This document shows, piece after piece, positions 42,496-50,371 of a stretch of 64,000 nucleotides of DNA. Each line of letters starts with the position of its first letter. Position 1 is the first letter of the stretch. The DNA is from Alteribacter aurantiacus DSM 18675 (GTDB taxonomy: Bacteria > Bacillota > Bacilli > Bacillales > Salisediminibacteriaceae). The notes beneath the pieces are model-generated. The model was not told where the DNA came from. It did no database searches and worked only from the letters and a program-made list of their open reading frames with translations. The position numbers and the translations under genes are program-made. Where the stretch lies: contig NZ_KE386941.1 in assembly GCF_000429705.1 (NCBI RefSeq), positions 1,488,001 through 1,552,000 on the forward strand, written 5' to 3'.

Positions 42496-42512
42496 CAGCT
42501 ATTATCCTTTCA

Positions 42513-43151
42513 TTACGAATTCGGTTTATGGATGGAATCAGTGGTTGATGAAATAATCTTTTGCGCTTCCCTAACTTCGCCTCGAATTTGAGACATTTCT
42601 TCGTCAAGTCTAAACGCCGCTTCGGATGCACGGTGTAGCCGCTCTTCAATTTCTCTCGGGATTTGACCCGAATACTTATACTGTAAGGAATGCTCAATCG
42701 TAGCCCAAAAATTCATAGCAAGCGTTCGAATTTGAAGTTCAACCAAAACCGGCTTCTCTCCATCAATGGTTTGAACTGGATACTCCAAGACCATGTGATA
42801 AGACCGGTAACCACTTTCTTTTTTGTGCTTGACGTAATCAATTTCTTCCACGATTTTAAAGTCGTTTCTAATTTTGATTAAGTCTACAACCGTGTCGATA
42901 TCACCGACGAATTGACACATAATTCGAATGCCCGCAAGGTCTTGCATTGTCCCTTCCAATTCATTTAAGGGAATGTTTTTTCTTTTTGCTTTTTGCAAAA
43001 TACTGGATACGGGTTTGACACGGCCTGTAACGAATTCAATAGGGGTATGACGAGGAGAATGTTTAAATTGCTCACGCACACCTTTAAATTTCACTTTTAG
43101 TTCGTCTACTGCTTGCTTGTATGGGGCAAGCATCACGTCCCACTCTTTCAA
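42513..43151 (-). CDS. yjbM: Small alarmone (p)ppGpp synthetase YjbM (SasB/RelQ)
   Basis: 212 residues, the standard length of RelQ-type synthetases. Only the synthetase domain is present: FVTGRVKPVSSILQKAKRKN, DLAGIRIMCQFV, KHKKESGYRSYHMVLEYP, VELQIRTLAMNFWATIEHSL. No hydrolase (HD) domain exists. It makes (p)ppGpp from GDP/GTP and ATP, mainly under cell-wall or alkaline stress in Bacillus. It leads the yjbM-nadK-yjbO operon. Confidence 0.95.
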   Translation of the reverse strand: MKEWDVMLAPYKQAVDELKVKFKGVREQFKHSPRHTPIEFVTGRVKPVSSILQKAKRKNIPLNELEGTMQDLAGIRIMCQFVGDIDTVVDLIKIRNDFKIVEEIDYVKHKKESGYRSYHMVLEYPVQTIDGEKPVLVELQIRTLAMNFWATIEHSLQYKYSGQIPREIEERLHRASEAAFRLDEEMSQIRGEVREAQKIISSTTDSIHKPNS

Positions 43152-43196
43152 TCCAACTCACCACCGCGCTTGGTTTGACTTACCGTGTTCATTACG

Positions 43197-43589
43197 TTAA
43201 TGGTTAAATGTTTTTTCTACGGCCTCCACCATTTCGTCACCGTAATTTGTGTTTCCTTCAATGTTTTCTACTAAGTAGTCAATCTCAGTCCAAAAATCGG
43301 TCAGCTCAAGTTGAACGTTCTCGTTATCTTTAGAAGTCATTTCAAGTACGACAGGTAGGTCATGTCTGACACTATTAAGGGCTTCCCAAGACTCGACTGG
43401 AAAGCGAATATATGTAAAAGAACTGTCGTCTTCTATTATGTAAATAAATGTTTTCGCATCACTGTCAGCAAGCATTTGTGAACTGGCTTTAAGTGAGTGT
43501 AAAGCACTCGTATCAAGATTCGTATCCACTTTCACACTCAACATTGAATCAGTTCGCTCCAACTCTTTTATGGTCCATGAATTATTCAT
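43197..43589 (-). CDS. yjbL: Hypothetical protein YjbL
   Basis: 130 residues from ATG 43589 (MNNSWTIKELERT); GGAGG lies eight bases upstream, and the longer frame lacks a site. It is acidic and mixed alpha/beta, with TFIYIIEDDSSFTYIRFPVE as the best-conserved-looking part. No motif is known. Its place between yjbM and yjbK is where yjbL lies in B. subtilis, so the name rests on synteny and size. Confidence 0.75.
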   Translation of the reverse strand: MNNSWTIKELERTDSMLSVKVDTNLDTSALHSLKASSQMLADSDAKTFIYIIEDDSSFTYIRFPVESWEALNSVRHDLPVVLEMTSKDNENVQLELTDFWTEIDYLVENIEGNTNYGDEMVEAVEKTFNH

Positions 43590-43753
43590 TGTACATTCCT
43601 CCAAAACATAAATCATTTTGTTCATAAGTTTATCATAATTCCCATCCCTACGTTAATAATACCCTGTTTTATCGAAAAAAAAGCCTCATTGTATTCAACC
43701 TGTCCATATGAAATAATAACGTAGGACAACTTTTATGAAAAGGTGAACTAACC

Positions 43754-44335
43754 ATGAATCAAGAAATTGAAATTGAATTTAAAAATCTTCTGACAAAAGA
43801 AGAATACATACGACTTAAACACGCTTTTTTTGAAACAAACGACCAGCCGTTTTCCCAAAGCAACCATTATTTTGACACTGCGGATCTTTTGCTTAAAGAC
43901 AATGGTTCGGCTTTACGAATCCGCAAAAAGAACGACCGATACGTTTTAACATTAAAGCAACCCCTAGAAACCGGACTACTCGAAACACATCAAACCATTA
44001 CAAAACACGAAGCTGAAATAGCTTTCAAGAATGGATCGCTCCCTTTAGGAGACGTCATTAACCATCTGAAAAAAACATTACCGGTAACAGAGAACTCTTT
44101 TACCTTTCTCGGAAGCTTAGCCACGGATCGCTTGGAAAAAGACATCCCCGGTGGTTTACTTGTTTTGGATAAAAGTTCTTATTTAAACGAAACGGATTAT
44201 GAGCTTGAGTTTGAATGCACAAATGCAGACGAAGGTAAAAAAGTCTTTCACTCTTTACTACAAGATTACGATATACAAAAGAAGGACACCGAGAGTAAAA
44301 TACATCGTTTCTTTAACACGTTGCACCATCAATAA
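43754..44335 (+). CDS. yjbK: CYTH domain protein YjbK
   Basis: 193 residues. The N-terminal E-x-E-x-K signature is present as EIEIEFKN, and the tunnel fold is lined by basic and acidic strands (ALRIRKKNDRYVLTLKQPLE, ELEFECTNADEGK). CYTH proteins bind triphosphates; some are inorganic triphosphatases or adenylate cyclases. The first gene of yjbK-yjbJ, 12 bases upstream of yjbJ. Confidence 0.92.
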   Translation: MNQEIEIEFKNLLTKEEYIRLKHAFFETNDQPFSQSNHYFDTADLLLKDNGSALRIRKKNDRYVLTLKQPLETGLLETHQTITKHEAEIAFKNGSLPLGDVINHLKKTLPVTENSFTFLGSLATDRLEKDIPGGLLVLDKSSYLNETDYELEFECTNADEGKKVFHSLLQDYDIQKKDTESKIHRFFNTLHHQ

Positions 44336-44347
44336 ACGAAGGAGCGG

Positions 44348-44914
44348 ATGAACGTGAACATTCGTAACGATACGTATCAATGGCAAGCCTTAAAGCAGTT
44401 TGCGGACCGTCTTCAAACATCCATGACAACAAAAACAAAGCAATCCTTCCATGACATGCTAATGACTACTTCTTCCTCCGAACCAAAAGTGGTAGTGAAA
44501 GAACCACCTCCTGTTCTTACTAAGGGGGAAAAAACGGGAAACTTTTCTAATCTTATTGAAAGCACAGGAAAGAAACACGGAGTCGACCCTAGCCTTATTT
44601 ACGCCATCATTAAACATGAATCCAACTTTAAGCCAGATGCAGTAAGCCACGCTGGGGCTCGAGGATTGATGCAACTCATGCCAAACACAGCAAAGGGGCT
44701 AGGTGTCACGAACATCTTCGATCCTAAAGAAAACGTCGATGCTGGTACTCGTTATATTAAAGCGATGCTCAACAAATACAACGGAAACACAGAACTCGCA
44801 TTAGCCGCTTACAACGCTGGACCTGGCAATGTTGATAAATACGGAGGAATTCCCCCATTCAAAGAAACACAATCCTATGTTCCAAAGGTAATGGCAACGT
44901 TTAAAAAAGCATAG
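44348..44914 (+). CDS. yjbJ: Lytic transglycosylase YjbJ (SLT domain)
   Basis: 188 residues. The first 65 residues are linker-like; the SLT domain follows with catalytic E91 in IIKHESNFKPDAVS, then GARGLMQLMPNTAKGLGV and YNAGPGNVDKYGGIPPF. It cleaves the glycan strands of peptidoglycan. No normal signal peptide is visible at the N-terminus, which is odd for a wall enzyme; the same is true of the B. subtilis relative as far as I recall. Ends at a strong terminator. Confidence 0.9.
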   Translation: MNVNIRNDTYQWQALKQFADRLQTSMTTKTKQSFHDMLMTTSSSEPKVVVKEPPPVLTKGEKTGNFSNLIESTGKKHGVDPSLIYAIIKHESNFKPDAVSHAGARGLMQLMPNTAKGLGVTNIFDPKENVDAGTRYIKAMLNKYNGNTELALAAYNAGPGNVDKYGGIPPFKETQSYVPKVMATFKKA

Positions 44915-44918
44915 ATTA

Positions 44919-44948
44919 AAAGGTTCGGTCAAGCCCGAACCTTTTTTT
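44919..44948 (+). terminator. Terminator of yjbK-yjbJ
   Basis: AAAGGTTCGG / CCGAACCTTT, 10 bp, running into a T-run of seven. Confidence 0.92.
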
Positions 44949-45042
44949 GTTGCGCAAAATGAGGCCGCAATCAAGTCAAAGCACTTATGACTTGTACTGT
45001 CGAACTCCCACTCTATTGCACACTATCTCACAATCACATTTG

Positions 45043-45071
45043 TTGCCCATGTGTCATATGCTTGCTACAAT
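45043..45071 (+). promoter_or_regulatory. Sigma-A promoter of yjbI-spxH
   Basis: TTGCCC (45043-45048), 17-base spacer, TACAAT (45066-45071), about 45 bases before the globin ATG. Confidence 0.6.
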
Positions 45072-45115
45072 AAGTTTACATTAACGTTGACTGTATGAAA
45101 AAAAGGGGTTTACGC

Positions 45116-45484
45116 ATGAAGGTACCTTACGACATCATTGGAGAAGAAAAACTGGAAGAACTCGTCGATGTGTTCTATACTAACGTAGCACTTGATAAAG
45201 AACTTGCCCCTCTATTTCCGGAGGATTTCACAGAAACGGCAAGAAAGCAAAAGCAGTTTTTAACGCAGTTCCTGGGCGGGCCGCAGCTCTATACAGAAGA
45301 ACACGGTCACCCCATGTTACGTGCTAGACACATGCCTTTTTCCATCACCCCAAAACATGCTAAAGCATGGTTGTCATGTATGGAACAAGCGATGGATGAA
45401 GTGAAATTGGAAGAGCCTTTTCGTTCTGCATTCTTAGAAAGACTCACACAAACAGCCAACCATATGGTAAATACAATGGAGTAA
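45116..45484 (+). CDS. yjbI: Truncated hemoglobin YjbI
   Basis: 122 residues from ATG 45116 (MKVPYDIIGEEKLEEL); AAAGGGG lies seven bases upstream, whereas the ATG at 45095 has no site. The group II truncated globin fold is clear: FYTNVALDKELAPLFPEDF, FLTQFLGGPQLYTEEHGHPM and the proximal histidine region LRARHMPFSI. It binds heme and oxygen and is upstream of spxH, 28 bases apart, so the pair forms an operon. This link between a globin and the redox adaptor SpxH is conserved in Bacillus. Confidence 0.95.
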   Translation: MKVPYDIIGEEKLEELVDVFYTNVALDKELAPLFPEDFTETARKQKQFLTQFLGGPQLYTEEHGHPMLRARHMPFSITPKHAKAWLSCMEQAMDEVKLEEPFRSAFLERLTQTANHMVNTME

Positions 45485-45512
45485 GACACTCCTTTACAAG
45501 GAGGGACGACAC

Positions 45513-46436
45513 GTGAAAACCAAAGAAGGAAACTTCGTATGCTATGACGACTTAGGGATCTGTTGTCCAGAGGAGCCATCCTCATTCTATGTTCCAGATC
45601 AGGGGAAAAAGCCCCTTGAAATATATATGTTTATCGATCCCCTTTGCCCTGAATGCTGGGCGTTGGAGCCCATTATAAAAAAGCTCCAAATGGAATATGC
45701 GAACTACTTCAAAATCCGTACGTTCCTTGGCTATGAGCTTAAAAAAATGAACCCTTGCTCAAACTCTAAAAATGACCGTTACCAAAAGAATATGGCACAG
45801 TCTTATGATGAAACAGCTACTCGTACTGGTATGCCATGCGACGGGGACGTTTGGTACGAACAATCGATCTCCATGCCGTATGCTGCATCACTTGCCATTA
45901 AAGCAGCTGAGCTTCAAGGTGGAGCCATCGGTTCGAAGTATTTACGACTGTTACGAGAAGCGTTATTTCTTCACAAGAAAAACATTGCCGAAGAACAAGT
46001 ACTCATTGACTGCGCGAAAAAAATAAAAGGTCTCGATTTGTGCGAATTCAAATGCGACCTCCACTCTCAAAGCGCGACAAAAGCCTTGCAATCTGACGCA
46101 TGTACGACGAAGGAAATGGACGTGCAATCACTTCCAACGCTCGTATTCTTCAATGACAACGTAGATGAACCGGGATTAAGTGTTCCTGGTTTGTACGACT
46201 ACTCGGTTTATGTTGAAATTATCACTGACATGCTCGGGTTTAAGCCTGAGAAATGTCCTCCTATATCCATTGAACGTTTCGTAAAATTTTACACACTCGT
46301 TGCATCAAAAGAGATTGCTGTCGTTTTTGACATGACCTGTGAAGAAGCCGATCGAGAAATGAAAAAGCTTCAAATTCAACAAAAAGTGGAATGTGTTCCG
46401 GTCAAGTTCGGTAACCTTTGGCGTTATATTGGATAA
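45513..46436 (+). CDS. spxH: ClpXP adaptor for Spx, SpxH/YjbH (thioredoxin fold)
   Basis: 307 residues from GTG 45513, with AGGAGGG seven bases upstream. A DsbA-like thioredoxin fold with C45-P-E-C48 in FIDPLCPECWALEP; a Cys pair GICC lies near the N-terminus, the Zn-binding region reported for YjbH. SpxH delivers Spx to ClpXP for degradation in unstressed cells and releases it under disulfide stress. Its target, Spx, is encoded 7 kb away in this window. It ends at a strong hairpin. Confidence 0.96.
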   Translation: MKTKEGNFVCYDDLGICCPEEPSSFYVPDQGKKPLEIYMFIDPLCPECWALEPIIKKLQMEYANYFKIRTFLGYELKKMNPCSNSKNDRYQKNMAQSYDETATRTGMPCDGDVWYEQSISMPYAASLAIKAAELQGGAIGSKYLRLLREALFLHKKNIAEEQVLIDCAKKIKGLDLCEFKCDLHSQSATKALQSDACTTKEMDVQSLPTLVFFNDNVDEPGLSVPGLYDYSVYVEIITDMLGFKPEKCPPISIERFVKFYTLVASKEIAVVFDMTCEEADREMKKLQIQQKVECVPVKFGNLWRYIG

Positions 46437-46467
46437 AAAAAGTCAGGCATTGTGCCTGACTTTTTTT
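46435..46467 (+). terminator. Terminator of yjbI-spxH
   Basis: AGTCAGGCA / TGCCTGACT with a 3-nt loop, flanked by A7 and T7; it begins at the stop codon. Confidence 0.93.
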
Positions 46468-46574
46468 ATCCATACCCTCTTTTTTATTGTTTCACTCAAC
46501 ATTTAGGTTGTACTAAAAATAAAAGAGGTTCATAAAGTAGTAGAGAAAATCATGTTTTATAGGAGTGACATTGA

Positions 46575-46778
46575 ATGCAAACCACTCTTGTTTTCATAGG
46601 CATTGTTTTTATACTCTTAAGCTTTTGCCTTCTCATCCTAAGTTTAATGGGCCTCTTCCCAAAGTGGATTAGCATTCCATTACTATTAGGTACCATCCTA
46701 TTTACAGTAAACATGTTAAATCACAGGCACCGCTTTAAAGGATTTAATTTGGCTCATCAAACACGAAACAATAAATAA
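46575..46778 (+). CDS. Small two-helix membrane protein at the yizD position
   Basis: 67 residues. Helix 1 is TLVFIGIVFILLSFCLLILS, helix 2 is WISIPLLLGTILFTVNML, followed by a basic tail (HRHRFKGF). AGGAGTGA lies upstream. It is encoded between spxH and pepF, where B. subtilis has the small gene yizD, but I cannot confirm homology. Role unknown. Confidence 0.75.
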   Translation: MQTTLVFIGIVFILLSFCLLILSLMGLFPKWISIPLLLGTILFTVNMLNHRHRFKGFNLAHQTRNNK

Positions 46779-46781
46779 GCA

Positions 46782-46807
46782 AGAGGCTGGGACATGTCCC
46801 AGCCTCT
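46782..46807. terminator. Perfect palindromic hairpin
   Basis: AGAGGCTGGGACA followed directly by its exact reverse complement, a 26-base perfect palindrome, between converging genes. Third member of the GGCTGGGACA hairpin family. Confidence 0.85.
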
Positions 46808-46818
46808 GATTGTTTTGT

Positions 46819-48633
46819 TTATTTTTCAAATAAAAGGGTTTCAAGCTCTGTGAGTGTCTCTTCAAACACCTTCATGGCTTCTTCAATTGGTTCTGGAGAG
46901 GTCATATCTACTCCTGCTTTCTTGAGTACTTCGATCGGGTAATCAGAGCTTCCAGCTTTTAAGAAGTCAATATATCTTGTTACTGCCGGATCTTCTTCTT
47001 CAAGGATTTGTTTGGCAAGTGCCGTAGCTGCACTATAGCCTGTAGCATATTGATATACATAGAAATTGTAATAGAAGTGTGGAATACGCGCCCATTCTAA
47101 TCCAATCTCTTCATCAATCACAATATTGTCACCAAAGTATTTCTTATTTAGCTCGTAATAGGTATTTGTAAGAAGGTCAGGAGTGAGAGATTCTCCGCTC
47201 GCTGCTTTTTCGTGGATCAATTTCTCAAATTCAGCGAACATGGTCTGTCTGAATACAGTACCTCTAAAGCCCTCAAGGAAATGATTTAATAAGTATAAAC
47301 GTTCCTGCTTATCTTCTGTCACATTGAGCATGTGATTATTTAGTAAGGCTTCATTACAGGTGGAAGCCACTTCAGCTACGAAAATGGAATAATTCGCATA
47401 TGGGAACGGCTGATATTTTCTCGTGTAGTAGCTGTGTACAGAGTGTCCGAACTCATGAGTCAATGTAAACAAATTATTGACGTTGTTTTGCCAATTCATA
47501 AGGATATATGGCATTGTTCCAAAAGCACCGGATGAATATGCGCCACTTCTTTTGCCTTTGTTCTCTTCTACATCGACCCAACGTTTATCAAAACCTTCTT
47601 GAACGATGCTCACGTACTCGTCTCCAAGAGGCTCTGCACCTTTCTTCACAAGCTCTTTTGCTTCCTCATAAGGGATATCCATCTTCACTTCTTTAACAAG
47701 TGGTGTATATAGATCGTACATATGAAGTTCGTCTACGCCTAAAGCACGCTTTCTTAAATCCACATAACGATGTAGCAGGTGCAGATTATCATTTACTGTA
47801 TCAACTAGCTGATCATAGACAACTTCAGGGATATGGTTGTTACTAAGAGCAGCTTGACGTGCTGAATCAAATTTGCGTACGTTGGCATTGAATAAGTTTT
47901 TCTTAACGTTTCCGCTTAACGTACTAGCGAACGTGTTTTTATACTTGTCATAGGTGCTGTAAACAGCTTTAAACGCTTCTTCCCGCACTTTTCGATCTGG
48001 GCTCTCAAGGAAACGAAGGTATCGACCATGAGTGACCTCCATTTTCTTTCCGTTCTCGTCTTCCACTTCAGGAAACGTCATGTCTGCGTTATTTAACATT
48101 CCAAACGTATTAGAAGGCGAATTCGTCACTTCCCCTACCTGAGCTAATAATGCTTCTTCTTTTTCACTTAATACATGTGGACGGTTTTCGTTTAATTCAT
48201 TGAGCATATGTCTATAGAGTTGTAGCTCACGATGCTCGTCCAAAAAGCGTGAAAGCTCTCCTTCAGGGATCGAGAGTATTTCAGGAGTAATAAATGAAGA
48301 CTCGCTACTTGCTACAGAAACAAGCTGGGATGCACGGTCATTTAAGCCCTGATAAAATGAATTTGTTGTGTCTTGATCATAGCGCATGTGGGAATATGTA
48401 TACACGCGACCAAGCTTTTCAGAGATTTTGTCTTGAAGTTGCAAAGCTTCATAAAGTGTTTCCGGAGAATCACCAAGTTTTCCTTTAAACTCTTTAATCG
48501 TTGGAATCAGTTCTTTCAACTCTTTGAAAGCTTCTTCCCATTTGTCATCCGTTTCAAAAATATCTTCTAAATCCCACGTCAGTTCCTTAGGAATTTCATC
48601 ACGTTTCGGTAACGCTGTTGATTGTTCTGTCAT
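46819..48633 (-). CDS. pepF: Oligoendopeptidase F (PepF, M3 family)
   Basis: 604 residues. The zinc motif HEFGH is in FTLTHEFGHSVHSYYTR, with the third ligand E in SIFVAEVASTCNEALL. The N-terminal helical half (LTWDLEDIFETDDKWEEAFK) is the usual PepF oligomerisation region. It is a cytosolic enzyme that cuts 7- to 17-residue peptides. Neighbours spxH and coiA are as in B. subtilis. Upstream lies an unusual structured leader. Confidence 0.96.
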   Translation of the reverse strand: MTEQSTALPKRDEIPKELTWDLEDIFETDDKWEEAFKELKELIPTIKEFKGKLGDSPETLYEALQLQDKISEKLGRVYTYSHMRYDQDTTNSFYQGLNDRASQLVSVASSESSFITPEILSIPEGELSRFLDEHRELQLYRHMLNELNENRPHVLSEKEEALLAQVGEVTNSPSNTFGMLNNADMTFPEVEDENGKKMEVTHGRYLRFLESPDRKVREEAFKAVYSTYDKYKNTFASTLSGNVKKNLFNANVRKFDSARQAALSNNHIPEVVYDQLVDTVNDNLHLLHRYVDLRKRALGVDELHMYDLYTPLVKEVKMDIPYEEAKELVKKGAEPLGDEYVSIVQEGFDKRWVDVEENKGKRSGAYSSGAFGTMPYILMNWQNNVNNLFTLTHEFGHSVHSYYTRKYQPFPYANYSIFVAEVASTCNEALLNNHMLNVTEDKQERLYLLNHFLEGFRGTVFRQTMFAEFEKLIHEKAASGESLTPDLLTNTYYELNKKYFGDNIVIDEEIGLEWARIPHFYYNFYVYQYATGYSAATALAKQILEEEDPAVTRYIDFLKAGSSDYPIEVLKKAGVDMTSPEPIEEAMKVFEETLTELETLLFEK

Positions 48634-48968
48634 GATTTGACCCCTCCATTATTATATAAGTACTTTTTTTCCTTCTTAAATCCTTGTTTTGGTCTTTATG
48701 GTGCTCATTGAACAGCCTCTAGGCGGATGCTGCCACGCCTTCCCTTCATAGGAAAAAGCGAGGCGAAGGTATCGCCAGCCTCCTATGCCCTGCATTTTTA
48801 GGACACCTCGGATTCATTACTTTCACTTCGTATGTGAAAACAATAAGACTTTACAAAACCACATATAAAAAAGGACAGAATGGTGCATTATACGTATTCT
48901 AGTCTTTTCCTAAAAACCCTTTTAAAATATGAAATTTATTTTTATAATCGAAATATTGCACGCTCCTT
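48634..48968. other. pepF upstream region with strong secondary structure
   Basis: No gene. On the minus strand, about 90-165 bases before the pepF start, lie nested inverted repeats: CATAGGA/TCCTATG (48747-48753, 48781-48787) enclosing GGCGA/TCGCC (48762-48766, 48772-48776), then AGGCG/CGCCT (48721-48725, 48736-48740). The region is more GC-rich than its surroundings. Confidence 0.6.
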
Positions 48969-50198
48969 TCATATCGTTTCTAACCATTTCTCCTCCCAAT
49001 ATCCTTTGACAATTTTAAGAATATATTCATCATCTCTAAGCAACTGGTCCGGTGATTTACGAACGGTAATATGTGAAACGACTGTAAATGAGCGGCGATT
49101 ATCGGTGTGTACTACACCAAACAGACTGAGCACATCCAAGTACTCCAACAGCAAACGTTGAACCATGTTTTGCTTACTAAATGGTAAGAGCCTTAAGTGA
49201 AAAGTGTGAAGTTCCTTCATAAACGTCCGGAGAAGGTGATCGATTGAAAATCGCGAGCCTGGAGTAAAGGTATGGATATACGCGAGGATGACCCATGTTT
49301 GCCATAACTGTGGTGGTGTATCCAAGAAGATTTGTGACGGTAACGGGATCCGTGTAAGAGAAGGAAACATGGTGAGGTTTAAGTTGTACTGATAAAGAAG
49401 AGTGGCAACTTGTTTTTCTGCCTTGTTTTTTTGAGCAAACCTGGGCCTTTTTCTTTCTTTTCTCGTCTGTGTGTTCCACACTTGAAAATAGTGCTGAAGA
49501 GAATGTTTTGATAATGGTGGATTTCGATCCTTACTAAGGTCGAACAACGAACGATAGGAATAGGAAGATTGAAAAGTAGTAATTCGTGAGAAGGTCTTTC
49601 GAGGCGATACGTAAAGTTGTGGACAAAATTTAAAGAACATACCAGTGTATGGGTTTAAAAGGGTTGATGTGAGCGTGAGAGGATGTTCCTCTTTTGGAAA
49701 AGATAGAAAGAATCCGTCGAGGGTAGAAAAAGTGACAATGTTATGTTGAGGCATCGAAGCCTCCGTTGTTAAACCGAGCCACCTTACATTATAACTCGCA
49801 TTTATATATCGTTGATGTCTGCTTTTGAATTGTTCAAAGGGAATGGAAGAGTGTTGGAGTTCAATGATGTTTCGTCCAAACATCAAGTCTGGTCTCAGGT
49901 TAAGGTCGGGGATTATTTTCTCAATTTTCGGGTGCAGCAGTTGATTTTTTAACCAGTTGTACAAAAACCACTTTCCTTGAATATGGTCGTCGGTTTCACA
50001 CTTGAATGTCTGTATGCAAGATGTAGATCGAAGATGCGCAAAATGCCATGCTTTCACTGATCCGAGTTTCATTTGAAGAGGCTCTTTGCAGTCGGGGCAA
50101 AAAAAAGTATTGTTGTTACGAGCCTTTTCCAATTCCGCCTTGGTCCAGCCGTCACATAGAGACACGAGTTTCCCATTTTGACTGATTGCAGTTAACAT
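48969..50198 (-). CDS. coiA: Competence protein CoiA
   Basis: 409 residues from ATG 50198 (MLTAISQNGKLVSLCDG); AAAGGGGG lies five bases upstream. The longer frame back to 50336 has no site. N-terminal zinc finger C34-P-D-C37, H55, C61; then a PD-(D/E)XK-like nuclease core LRPDLMFGRNIIELQHSSIP. CoiA acts in transformation, promoting recombination of imported DNA in streptococci and Bacillus. No ComK box is evident upstream. The C-terminal 200 residues are divergent. Confidence 0.93.
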   Translation of the reverse strand: MLTAISQNGKLVSLCDGWTKAELEKARNNNTFFCPDCKEPLQMKLGSVKAWHFAHLRSTSCIQTFKCETDDHIQGKWFLYNWLKNQLLHPKIEKIIPDLNLRPDLMFGRNIIELQHSSIPFEQFKSRHQRYINASYNVRWLGLTTEASMPQHNIVTFSTLDGFFLSFPKEEHPLTLTSTLLNPYTGMFFKFCPQLYVSPRKTFSRITTFQSSYSYRSLFDLSKDRNPPLSKHSLQHYFQVWNTQTRKERKRPRFAQKNKAEKQVATLLYQYNLNLTMFPSLTRIPLPSQIFLDTPPQLWQTWVILAYIHTFTPGSRFSIDHLLRTFMKELHTFHLRLLPFSKQNMVQRLLLEYLDVLSLFGVVHTDNRRSFTVVSHITVRKSPDQLLRDDEYILKIVKGYWEEKWLETI

Positions 50199-50299
50199 GA
50201 AGTCCCCCTTTCCATGGTTAAATTTAGTATACATAAAGGGGAACGTATGTTCAAGTCGTGGTGGTAAATAAATACACGGACCAAAGTTAGACTTCGAGG

Positions 50300-50336
50300 T
50301 TGGTCCTAAAGGCAGCGTTTCACCACCTAGGACCAA
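50300..50336. repeat. Inverted repeat upstream of coiA
   Basis: TTGGTCCTA (50300-50308) and TAGGACCAA (50328-50336) form a perfect 9-bp stem with a 19-nt loop, between the cls and coiA genes. Confidence 0.5.
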
Positions 50337-50371
50337 ACTCTTAAGGGTATAGCTGTATTCGCGAGTACCTC

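Noticed and set aside
46437..46574. RoxS/RsaE small RNA expected near spxH
   Set aside because: Neither this gap nor the pepF upstream region contains the CCCCTTTG-type C-rich motifs of RoxS; the only hairpin is the spxH terminator.
50199..50371. ComK box controlling coiA
   Set aside because: No pair of AAAA-N5-TTTT motifs is present upstream of coiA.
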